Below, one piece after another: positions 1 to 7,624 of a stretch of 9,283 nucleotides of DNA; position 1 is the first letter of the stretch, and each line of letters starts with the position of its first letter. The stretch comes from Candidatus Fredericiella danica (lineage in GTDB: Bacteria > Chloroflexota > Anaerolineae > Caldilineales > Caldilineaceae). The position numbers and the translations under genes are program-made. Where the stretch lies: positions 1-9,283 of the forward strand of contig JADJPH010000097.1 in NCBI GenBank assembly GCA_016713335.1. The letters are read 5' to 3'. The notes under the pieces are model-generated. The model had not been told where the DNA came from, did not search any database, and was given only the letters and a program-made list of their open reading frames with translations.

Positions 1-968
1 GGGCGTGGCTGGATGATGAGTCACCGATTGAGGACATCTGGCAGTTGGCGGCGGCGTGGCAGGCGGTTTTACTCGTGACACGCCGACGGCGAGTTTCGTT
101 ACGAGAATATGACGCACTGGCTGATGTCGCCGCACACGACTAGCCAGAGACGCCGACCAAAGCCGGCTATGGGCAGATGTTGGGGCCGACCTATGACGAC
201 CGCGAGCCGTACAACGCCGTCACGCGTGGTGGCGTCGCTTGCGGAGCAGCTGGAGAGTGGGACGCTGTGGGCGGCGGATGCGACGTGGTGGTGCCGGCCA
301 ACAGCAGCAAGACGATTATCGCCAAAGCCGCGCCAGCCTGCCTATGCCGTGGAGGGTGGACTATACCGCAGGAGCGGCGGCGGGCGCAACATGGATGCCG
401 ATGTCTCCATCGTCCTGACCACCTACGCCCAGCGGGTGGAGCTGGCAATCACCAACGCCAACAGCACCTATGCCGCCGAATTGGTGACGCTGGCGGTGCG
501 CGGCATCCCGGTCAGCGGCTCGCCGACCATCGAAGAGACGCAGGAATCAATCCTGACCTTTTGGACAAGCCTGCCCGCCGCGCGACCGGGGCGCACCAAG
601 CTGCTGCGCGGTAACGCTTATTTGCAGACGCAGGCCCAGGCGGAGGTGATGGCGAGTTCTTTGCGTGACCGCTACCAACCGCCACGGTTATCGCGGCGTA
701 CCAAAACGTGCCGGGCGACCCGGAGCGGTTAGGCTAGACCGTGCGACGGTGGGCAACGCCGATGCCACGAGCAGAAACCGCGACGGCTTTTGACGACCAT
801 CGTGTGGCGACTTTGAGCGACAAACGCTTTGTGCAGGATTTGGATGTGATTGACGCCGGCAGCAGCGTCGAGGGGACAGGCTATTTCCCTATGACAGCTA
901 CTTTGTGATCGGCACGAACAGACTCGGCGGCGGCGGGGGCAGCAATGCCCGCATTTTCTACTTCTGGA
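1..968 (+). CDS. Tail-associated structural protein, 5'-truncated, frame broken
   Basis: The 5' end lies outside the window. I see one protein-like reading that changes frame several times. Frame 3 (3-200) gives AWLDDESPIEDIWQL and, past an in-frame TAG at 141-143, TKAGYGQMLGPTYDD. Frame 1 then gives ASLAEQLESGTLWAADATW. Frame 3 gives VVVPANSSKTIIAKAA (about 286-335), and frame 2 gives VDYTAGAAAGA (356 on). Frame 1 from 391 gives YAQRVELAITNANSTYAAEL and TLAVRGIPVSGSP. Further shifts reach TGYFPYDSYFVIGTNRLGG and ARIFYF near 960. The alternating hydrophobic pattern suggests a beta-rich protein, and the helical stretch NAYLQTQAQAEVMASSLRDRY sits in the middle. Its position just ahead of tail fibre genes suggests a tail or baseplate component; a resemblance to Gp37-like siphovirus tail proteins is a guess from memory. 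The exact stop is lost: no clean stop follows FYF before the next start at 974. The TAG could instead end a separate upstream gene, but reading flows naturally through it. Confidence 0.5.
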
Positions 969-973
969 GAGGC

Positions 974-1610
974 ATGCCTCATACAACCATTCCGACGCGT
1001 AGACGGGGGACATCCTGACTGCGGCCCATCTCAACCTGCTGTCGGCCAACCAGGAGTTTTTGTACGGCCTCGCCAACCAGGCCAACGCGCCCTTTAACTC
1101 GTTTCGGGACACGCTCTCGACGCTCGACAGCGACAACATGGTGTGGTTCGTGCGCCACCGCGTGCGCTATCTGCATTACAAGATTTTGAGCCATGGGGCA
1201 ACTGGGACTATGCGCCTCTACCTTTAATGGGGCCAAGGTGGCAGGGAACGAGGCGGGCGCGACGACGCTGAGCGGCTACTACGATCCGACGAGTTGGGCG
1301 GGTCACCGAATCTACTGGGGCGTGGAGCGGAGCCAGCGTGTCGCGAAGATGATGTCAACGGCAACGGCAACGGGGGCAACGGCGACGATGGTCGTCGTGA
1401 CCAACGGGGGCAGCTATTACCGCTGCATCCTGGCGCATACCAGCGGGGCCAGCAGCGAGCCGGGCGTGGGCGCAAGCTGGGCAACCTACTGGGATTTGCT
1501 GACATTGCCCAGCGTCGGCTCGATCTGCAGCGCTTATGCCGACGTGAACTTGCAGTAGCACCGAGGTGGGCGTCGAATATCTGTTTGAAGCCGACGCCAC
1601 GAGCATTTAG
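974..1610 (+). CDS. Tail protein with carbohydrate-binding-like C-terminal motif, frame broken
   Basis: ATG at 974 is chosen because a GGAGAGG sequence (966-972) lies directly upstream, at short spacing. The N-terminus MPHTTIPTR shifts near the G run at 1005-1009 into frame 1, which reads GDILTAAHLNLLSANQEF, then ANQANAPFNSFRDTLSTLD and VRYLHYKILSHGATGTMRLY. After a shift around 1210-1220, frame 2 reads FNGAKVAGNEAGATTLSGYY and then NGGSYYRCILAHTSG with PGVGASWATYWDLL (1412-1497). The final frame reads VEYLFEADATSI, stop at 1608-1610. An opening of the type 'GDxLTAxHLN' is common in small phage tail-fibre-region proteins. The Y-x-C-x3-H-T-S ... W-x2-Y-W pattern resembles short carbohydrate-binding modules (CBM5/12-like) at fibre tips; that is inference, not proof. 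The rebuilt length is about 210 residues. It lies between two structural genes on the same strand, so it probably decorates the tail or helps receptor contact. The frameshifts fall in or next to homopolymers. Confidence 0.55.
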
Positions 1611-1648
1611 CCTGTAACATACTTTTGCGCACGTTTTGAGGGCGAACT

Positions 1649-4600
1649 ATGGCCTACGCCTTACTGAGCAGTGGACGCAAGGGGAACACCCCACAGCGGC
1701 CAAAATTACGAAACATAAGGGACGGCCTTATGCCATCCATGACCTGCTTGGGTGACGCGCAGATCAACCCTTTGCGGTCAAGCGCACCGGCACGGTGCAG
1801 GGTTATTACTTGCGCATCGCCAACGATGGCTGCTCTATCGCAATGCGGGGACGATTGAAGACCCCAACGGCGTCGGCGCGGATGTGAGCCTGAGTGCGGC
1901 GGATGACGGCGGCTGACGAGTTACGACCCATGGCACAAATCGATTGGCCCTTATCCGGGCAAGCTCTACCAGGTGCAGGGAGTATTGGCCTGCTTTGAGG
2001 ATTACGAGAGGCGTATTGATGCCAACAACAGTCGGCAGACCTGGCTATTGACCGGCCTTACGATCTGCCTGCGGCGGCGTTGGGCGCTCCAGCATCGGCG
2101 CGGCCAACCCCAACGCTGTCACCTACAGCGCAGGCGATGCCATTGAGATTGACCTAACCAACGCCATTAACGTCATTCTGGAGGCGGCAGGTGCCATCAG
2201 TCTGGGTGGCGCAGGTGGTTTGCGCGTCAATGTCGGCGATGGGATGCAGATCGCCACCAACGCCCTGACCCTAAGCCTGGCGACCGATCCGGCGTTGGAG
2301 TACAGCAGCGGGGCGGTGCGCGTCAAGGTGAGCGATGGCATTGCCCGTAGCGCGAGTGGCATTGCCGTCGATCTCGCCACCAATCCGGGCTTGGAGTTTG
2401 CCACGGCCAAGCTGCGGGTGAAGACATACCACGGCCTCGAGTTAAGTAGCAACGGCGTCGGCGTCAAGCTCAAGAGCGGCATGACGGCCATGGCGGTGGA
2501 CGCCGATGGCCTCTATATCGCCGATGCCATTGCCGGGGCCGGGTTGACCATCGATGGTACGACCAAGGTGATGGCCGTGGGCGCGGGCGACGGCATCGAT
2601 GTCAACGCCAACGACGTGGCCGTGGATGTGACCGACATCATCAACGTCGCCTATGGTCTGTATGAGCCGAGCGCCAACGACATCGGCATCAACATTGCTG
2701 GGTCAACAGGTCTAACGTTCACCGTCGGCAACGCGCTCAGTCTTGGCGCGCCCTCAAGTCTGTCAGTAAGTTCAAGTAACCATGTCACCAGCACGACGCA
2801 CGGTCACGCGGTTACCACCAGTACTGATGTTGGCACCACCCCAGCAGCGGCGATCCCGGCCTCGAACAGTTCCGGGGCAAGTTGACGCTGGCGCAACTGG
2901 ACGCGGCGCGGCAACCCGGTCTTTGCGGGTGGGATCGCTCGATCACGGCGAGCAATAACTGACGCTCGCTCTGTCTCAACGATCTGATCCTCGACCCCAC
3001 AGGGCTGGTGCTGCTACCCGACGCAAGAGATGCGGACTTCGACCTTCAGCGACCTCGTGACGGGCATCGCTGGCTTCCGGTTGTGGGATCGCGCCCAACT
3101 ATCGCCAGTTGACCTTGGCGCGCTTCAAAGCCGAGAGATGAATGCGTGCAAGCCTTTGTCGCCGACGACGCGTATCGACCGCAGGAGAGCATTGGAGCAA
3201 GTCTTACGGTGTGGTCGAGACGGACTTTACGCTGCCGGCGGATGAGGCGACGGTGGACGTGTGGTTTGAGAACGCGGCTGCGCTCGCCGACGCCGATCTC
3301 TTTTCGACCAACGATTGGCTGCTGTGCGCGCCATTGATTGGGACACGGGACTCACCATCGTCAAGGTTTGGTTTCAGGTGGTCACTTCCTGACCGGGGGA
3401 ACGGTCGATGGGGTGAAGCAGCAGTGGCGGTTGCGGCGCAAGAACGGGGGCAGTACTGGCTTTGTGGTCAAGGTGGGCAACACCATTCTGGATGCGGGGC
3501 AGGAAGGACAGGGCTGGGTGATCTCAGCGCGCTTCGACCAGTGATGGCGGGCCGTTCATCCAGATCGGCGAGATGACCGACGATTCGACGGCTGACCCGA
3601 CCTTACCAACTACGTGCGCATGGGCAACCTCAACGGCACCGTGATTGTGCCGGACACGGGGGTTTGGTTGCGGGCAGCAATCTCGGCACGACGCCAAGTG
3701 CGGGCTTTAGCGGGTTGACCGCAGATGCCACGGATGGTCTGCGGCTCTTCAACGTTGACCTTTCGCTCTACGATGGTTCTACGCTTGTGGTCTCGCTGGA
3801 TAAGACGTTGGGTCTGCAATTTGACGAAGATACTGGCGCTCTTGCTAGCGAACCCCGATTTATTGAGTGGAAGACTTCGTTGCCGGGCGGTACACGCACA
3901 AGTGTGCTGGCCTCTTATACCGAAGCCGGCCCAATTGGAACGGTCATTATGACCCGAACCGATTCATCGGGTCTGACTCGCGCTGTCGTCCAGGCCGACA
4001 ACACTGGACGGACTGCTTCCATCATCGTGCGTCGGGCGAACGCAACCGGCCCCGTTACCAGTGTAGACCTCACGGGTGACACGCTAACATTTGCGCCCGG
4101 CGGTGGTGGCGCATCCGCTACCGGCACAGTACGCTTGCGTGCGCGTACTTCGATAGCGGATGAAAGTGGCTTTGCCCCCGTCTCCATTTTCCATGTCAAA
4201 GAATCCACGACTGCTACTAGCACAACTGCGGGTGCAACCATCGAGCAAGGAAGTACCGGCGATTGTGCTCCAGTTCTTGCTGACGACGGTGGTCGCTGGG
4301 TAATCGGTATTGACAACAGTGCCAGCGATAGATTCAAGATTTCTCCTTCCGCTGATTTAGCGAACGCCCTTATTGCGATTGACACGAGCAGCCAGGTCGG
4401 TATCGGCATTGCCACACCCTGTCTATCCGCTCCATGTCGTAAAGACCAGCGCAGTGCAAAGACATTCCTCTGACCTTGCACAATGCGAGTGACACCAATA
4501 ATAGCATGGTGGCGTTACGCTTGCTGGTCGTGTCAATTCTGCTACGGGAAGCTTTTCGCCTGGGCGAGATTGTCCTTGACCCCAATTCCGGGACTTCCGA

Positions 4601-6033
4601 CTTCGTGTTCATGCTCTCCAATGGTTCCGCTTCACGGAGATTATGCGGGTTTGGGCGGTGGCACTGTTGGCATGGGTGGCGTTAGTTCGCCCGCCGCTCC
4701 ACTGCATGTAGGAAGCCCTACCAGCAATGTCGCCACCATCCTGATCGACAACAATCTCTGGTACGCTGGCAAGGCGTCTGGCGGAAGTTTGATTCGGATG
4801 CTTGGCATCAATAGTGCCAATACCGTGTACCTCGGTGGCGTCGATAGCACTGGTGGTGCAGGTACCGTTATTCGTCAGAATGGTAGTGATATTATCACGA
4901 TTACCAGTGGTCTTGTCGGTATCCGCACGTCACCCGATCGACGTTGCATATCTACGAAAACACTACTAGCACGGGTAGTACGGCGGGGGTGACGATTGAG
5001 CAGGATAATACCGGCGATGCAGTGTTGCAGTTCTTACTTACCGCTGGGCAGCGATGGATGGCGGCATTGACAACAGCGTCGCTGGCGACCCGTTTGTGAT
5101 TCGTCCAGCGGCAACCTGAGCGGCGCGACGCTGAGCCTGACGACCAGCGGCACGCTGTCGCTGGTCGGGGATCAACACTGGGGAAGCGTCGATGTCAATG
5201 GCAATGTAGACATGACCGGCACTCTCGATGTGGGTACCGACGCCACCATTGGCGATGACCTAAGTGTAACCGGCGACGCTCTCATCACCGGCTATATCGG
5301 TGTCAACAATGCGTCGCCGGACGCCTATATCGATGTAATCGCCACCGCCAATAATGGCATCCGATCCCACGTCAAAGGCAACACGCCCTACTACAACCTC
5401 GTTCTGCGGCGGTCGTTGTTGAGCGGTTCGACTCGAGGTGCAAGTTACCACCAATACAATCATCGGCATCAATTTGGCGTCGTGGGACATCACCCAACTG
5501 GCTGGCCTTCGACCACCAGCGCCGAGATCCGCGCCATCGCGACGGAAAATCACACCAGCACGGCGCGCGGCACCAAGTGGATTATGTCTGTGATGAAGGA
5601 TGGCACAACCACATTATCGACGGCGATGGAGTTGGGGGATGATCGGGAAGCGTACTTCGCCGGCGTGGATGCCCACACGACGGCCAGCGCCGCCAACGTC
5701 AACGTCGAAACCACGACGGGCTGGCTGCGCCGCTCGACGAGTGCGCGGCGGTACAAGCGGGACATTCGCCCGATGCCTGTGCGGCCGGGGGTGTTCGACC
5801 GCCTTCAGCCGGTGCTGTACAAGGCCGCCGAGGGTGTGGGCGGCGGCGGGCGCGACTGGCCCGGCCTGATTGCCGAGGATGTGGCGGACGCAGGCGGCGA
5901 GGTCTTTGTTACCTATAACGAGCGCGGCGAAGCCGATTATGTGATGTATGACCGCCTGGTGGTCTTAACGATCGGCGAAGTGCAAGCGTTAAAGCGACGC
6001 ATAACCGAGTTAGAAAGGAGAGTAAACGGATGA
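1649..6033 (+). CDS. Long tail fibre / tail spike protein with C-terminal S74 chaperone, frame broken
   Basis: Rebuilt as one gene of about 1,460 codons. ATG 1649 has GAGGG at 1638-1642, six bases upstream. The N-terminal part reads MAYALLSSGRKG, GTVQGYYLRIANDG, WHKSIGPYPGKLYQVQGVLA and SADLAIDRPYDLPAAA in shifting frames. It joins SSIGAANPNAVTYSAGDAIE and then three 32-residue beta repeats (2220-2507). Next come SNHVTSTTHGHAV, GKLTLAQLDAA, a middle domain (SKSYGVVETDFTLPADEATV, NDWLLC, KNGGSTGFVVKVGNTILDAG, about 3195-3540), and a long clean frame from 3664 (SGLTADATDGLRLFNVDLSL). GIGTxxP-like motifs follow at 4396, 4666, 4915 and 5291, with a duplicated TIEQ module, and the S74 domain ends at TGA 6031-6033. 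Such fibres are homotrimers whose S74 tail folds them and is then cut off. The role is host recognition, by family knowledge. Several genes rather than one remains possible, but I find no internal stop-plus-RBS-plus-start boundary. GC falls to about 47% near 4321-4380 against about 68% near 5761-5820. Confidence 0.75.
2220..2507 (+). repeat. Three tandem 32-residue beta repeats in the fibre
   Basis: Three copies of 96 bases are in one open frame: 2220-2315, 2316-2411 and 2412 to about 2507. They begin LRVNVGDGMQIATNALTLSL, VRVKVSDGIARSASGIAVDL and LRVKTYHGLELSSNGVGVKL. The shared pattern is [LV]RVK/N-x-x-x-G-[LIM]-x-x-x-x-x-x-[GA]-[ILV]-x-[LV]-x-L, with an A-T-[DN]-P-[AG]-L-E-[YF] closing segment in the first two. 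The DNA is diverged, so this is an old protein-level repeat. Looser relatives continue to about 2750 (GAGLTIDGTTKVMAVGAGDG, GDGIDVNANDVAVDV). Repeats of this kind form the triple-stranded beta shaft of trimeric phage fibres. Confidence 0.75.
4231..5100 (+). repeat. Duplicated TIEQ...GIDNS module within the fibre
   Basis: One copy starts at 4231 with GATIEQGSTGD and continues to GGRWVIGIDNSASDRFKI. The second starts at 4986 with GVTIEQDNTGDAVLQFLL and continues, after a small shift, to GQRWMAGIDNSVAGDPFVI. Both are preceded by a Thr/Ser-rich stretch (TTATSTTA; TSTGSTA). The offset is about 755 bases, or about 250 residues, and the DNA is diverged. The first copy reads CAPVLADDGG where the second reads AVLQFLL, and a compensated pair of indels in the first copy explains this. 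Each copy lies close to a GIGTxxP-type motif, so the repeat unit is probably a fibre shaft or knob domain copied by internal duplication. Confidence 0.7.
5731..6030 (+). other. Peptidase S74 intramolecular chaperone of endosialidase domain
   Basis: The last 100 or so codons of the fibre, in an intact frame. They read STSARRYKRDIRPM, then VFDRLQPVLYK, DWPGLIAEDVADAGGEVF, YDRLVVLTIGEVQALKRRI and ELERRVNG. This is the characteristic S74 layout: an S-x-R-R-[YF]-K-x-D-I start, an L-x-P-x-x-[YF]-x-[YKN] segment, a G-[LF]-[IV]-A-E-[ED]-V segment and a C-terminal coiled coil. In studied members the chain is cut in front of the Ser by a Ser/Lys dyad spaced five residues apart. Here the Ser (codon 5740-5742) and the Lys (codon 5755-5757) keep that spacing. 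The domain trimerises the fibre and is then released. Confidence 0.9.
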
Positions 6034-6374
6034 GTGACCCATTGCCAGCGGCAGAGACACCGCCTGTCAAGAACCCCAACGCACCGGAACTGATCAAGCT
6101 GAGGACAGCGGCGGCGTTGGTTCGCCAGATTCAGAAGTTGGCACCGATCCTCGACGATACGCGCACGGTGCTGACTGAGCTGCAGGACGTGATCGATGTG
6201 CATGGCGCCATCGCCGACGAAGACTTGACGCAGCTTGGGGTGAGCGCTGCCCAGGTGGCGAGCCTGCAAGCGTTCCTGACCAAGCTCTTTGAGTTTATGG
6301 ACAATTCCACGCAGACCCGCAAGCCCTACCGCACGACCATCAATTCGGTGCGGCGCGTCGGGGCGCAATTATGA
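6030..6374 (+). CDS. Small helical protein of tail-fibre operon (114 aa)
   Basis: I do not recognise a named family. The start ATG overlaps the fibre stop (ATGA at 6030-6033) and has AAGGAG at 6015-6020, so translation is coupled to the fibre. The frame is intact for 114 residues and has no signal peptide or membrane segment. The N-terminus is Pro-rich (PLPAAETPPVKNPNAP). A helical, amphipathic body follows (KLRTAAALVRQIQKLAPILD, TVLTELQDVIDV, DLTQLGVSAAQVASLQAFLT, LFEFMD), ending in a basic tail (KPYRTTINSVRRVGAQL). A small soluble helical protein right behind an S74 fibre could be an assembly helper or a minor tail part. The lack of a membrane segment argues against a holin. Function unknown. 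Confidence 0.75.
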   Translation: MSDPLPAAETPPVKNPNAPELIKLRTAAALVRQIQKLAPILDDTRTVLTELQDVIDVHGAIADEDLTQLGVSAAQVASLQAFLTKLFEFMDNSTQTRKPYRTTINSVRRVGAQL

Positions 6375-6436
6375 GCATTGCCTACAGTAGGTGCGCCGCC
6401 AACAACGGCGCAATCAACAAGCATCTACAGGAGAGT

Positions 6437-6731
6437 ATGACCACGCCGACGCCAGAGACTGCCAAGACCGAGCCGACTGAGTTGGCTGAGCAAGGCGCAG
6501 ATTCGCCACTTCAACGAGTTGCAGCGCGAGGTGAAGGAGGCGCAGGATGCCGTCACCCGCGCCCAGGAAGCCGTGCAGGGCTTTGTGGGTTATCTGAGCG
6601 AAGAACACGAACTGGACACAAGCCAGCCGTGGGTCGTGGGGCCGCAGGGCTTTGTGTTGAGGCCGGAACAGCCGGTCGCGCCGCCTGCTGAGCCGCCCAG
6701 CGAAGAAACGCCACCGCCCGCGGTAGAATAA
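6437..6731 (+). CDS. Small coiled-coil, Pro-rich C-terminus protein, one frameshift
   Basis: Unrecognised protein of about 97 residues. ATG 6437 follows AGGAG at 6429-6433, an unusually short gap of three bases. The first frame reads MTTPTPETAKTEPTELA. A one-base slip near 6484-6491 moves it to a frame reading LSKAQIRHFNELQREVKEAQ, then DAVTRAQEAVQGFVGYLSEE, and a Pro/Glu-rich tail (RPEQPVAPPAEPPSEETPPP) to TAA 6729-6731. The middle is a strong coiled-coil candidate. An alternative start is ATG 6371, which overlaps the previous stop as ATGA and is in the same frame (adding MSIAYSRCAANNGAINKHLQ), but it has no visible RBS. Soluble, and probably translated with the fibre operon. Confidence 0.65.
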
Positions 6732-6752
6732 CGCATCTCCGCTAATTGTCGC

Positions 6753-6782
6753 TTGTGCTGACGAGAACGACAGGTATATACT
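6753..6782 (+). promoter_or_regulatory. Possible sigma70-type promoter upstream of the secreted protein
   Basis: TTGTGC at 6753-6758 as a weak -35 and TATACT at 6777-6782 as a good -10, with 18 bases between. The -10 lies on the first GTATATAC palindrome, as expected for a repressible promoter. The weak -35 and the unknown host make this tentative. Confidence 0.35.
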
Positions 6783-6817
6783 GGCGAGTGGTTTATCCAT
6801 CGACCTGTATATACCTG
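6771..6817. promoter_or_regulatory. Perfect 11-bp inverted repeat built on two GTATATAC palindromes
   Basis: CAGGTATATAC (6771-6781) and its exact reverse complement GTATATACCTG (6807-6817) are separated by 25 bases. Each arm contains the self-complementary octamer GTATATAC, and the two octamer centres are 33 bp apart, close to three helix turns. This fits two operator half-units on the same DNA face, one on the -10 and one just downstream of the likely transcription start. Alternatively the RNA could form an 11-bp stem ending five bases ahead of the GGAGGT ribosome-binding site at 6823-6828. Confidence 0.55.
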
Positions 6818-6833
6818 CCCTCGGAGGTGTGCC

Positions 6834-7584
6834 ATGCGTCCGTTTTTGCTGCTAATCCTGACGGTCGTTGTCCTTGCCCCTCGGTTTCGGCGTGGGTGAA
6901 GTATCGCCAGGAACTCACCGGCACGATCCAGACGTTGCAGATCCCGGCGCAGACACGCCCACCGGCGATCCCGATGCGCCGACCGCGACGCCGACCCACA
7001 CCCCAACGCCGGAACCCACTGGCGTGGACACCACGGCCCCACAAACCTTGCCATTGAACTGCAACAATCGAGCGTTGATACCACGGCGTCGAGCCAACTG
7101 ATCACGGCCACCGTCCATATCACCGATGACCTGAGCGGCTTAGGGCGCGCTGTGCTGCGTTTTGTCCCGGCCAGCGGCGGCACGCAGTTTGTGGAATTTG
7201 AGATCACGGTGGATGATCGCGTGAGCGGCGACCGGCGCGATGGGATTTATGTGGCGGCGGGGTTACTGCCGAAATACAGCGCGCATGGACGTTGGTACTT
7301 GAGCGAGGCGACGGTGGCCGACAATGCCAACAATATCCAGTATGGCTATGGCTTTCCTGATGGGCGTGTTGGCGCACCAGAGCCGGTGGTCGGGGAGGAA
7401 TCGCTGTACTTTGTCAACGGCAAGGATAGCGGGCCGATTGTAGTGCCGGAGGCGACGCCACCGCGTTCAGTGGAACCAGGCCGCCGCCGCCGGAGGGCGG
7501 CAGACAGGGAAGAAGGCAATGAGTTGCGTTTGCCACCATCGGCGATTAGCACAGAGTTGTTGCAAGTACGGCAACAGGGGTTGA
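6834..7584 (+). CDS. Secreted protein with Thr/Pro linker and beta-sandwich-like domain, frame broken
   Basis: ATG 6834 has a strong GGAGGT (6823-6828) five bases upstream. The N-terminus MRPFLLLILTVVVLAP continues, after a slip near 6882-6888, as SVSAWVKYRQELTGTIQTLQ. This gives a signal peptide with a likely S-V-S-A cleavage site. A second slip near 6950 leads into a low-complexity linker (DTPTGDPDAPTATPTHTPTP). A third near 7040 leads into a domain with LAIELQQSSVDTT, LITATVHITDDLSGLGRAVL, GTQFVEFEITVDDRVSGD, RDGIYVAAGLLPKYSAHGRW and ATVADNANNIQYGYGFPDG (to about 7440). Alternating hydrophobics and Asp-rich turns suggest an Ig-like fold exposed on the cell surface. Family and ligand are unknown. 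The C-terminus is uncertain: the last frame runs to 7763, across the hairpin and into the opposite gene, which is unlikely. Stops at 7520-7522 or 7582-7584 in the other frames are better, and I use 7584. It is probably a host rather than a virion gene. Confidence 0.6.
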
Positions 7585-7593
7585 GCGCAAAAC

Positions 7594-7624
7594 TGTGGCG
7601 GCAGGATCACCTCCTGCCGCCACA
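7594..7624. terminator. Strong hairpin between convergent genes, likely bidirectional terminator
   Basis: A perfect 13-bp stem, TGTGGCGGCAGGA (7594-7606) with TCCTGCCGCCACA (7612-7624), closed by a five-base loop. It lies immediately beyond the minus-strand stop codon (7625-7627) and just after the likely end of the plus-strand gene. On the minus strand the stem is followed by GTTTTG, a short U tract. The plus side has no U tract. Its position and strength fit a shared transcription terminator. Confidence 0.75.

Noticed and set aside
1358..1390. Short GGCAAC-type hexamer repeat, considered as a phase-variation tract.
   Set aside because: Only two to three imperfect copies; it encodes a Thr/Ala stretch in the likely real frame. 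Too short to call a variable repeat.
3915..4481. Long open frame on the minus strand inside the fibre gene (188 codons).
   Set aside because: It is the shadow of the clean plus-strand fibre frame (3664-4470), has no ribosome site and shows no motif.
1649..6033. Diversity-generating retroelement targeting the fibre.
   Set aside because: No reverse transcriptase and no near-identical template/variable repeat pair is visible in the window.
6480..6495. Programmed frameshift in the coiled-coil protein.
   Set aside because: There is no clear slippery heptamer, and similar slips occur in every gene of the window, so sequence error is the simpler cause.
6590..7207. Minus-strand open frame of 205 codons across the fibre-operon end and the secreted gene.
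   Set aside because: It crosses the promoter/palindrome region and two well-supported plus genes, and its translation is Arg/Ser-rich shadow-like sequence.
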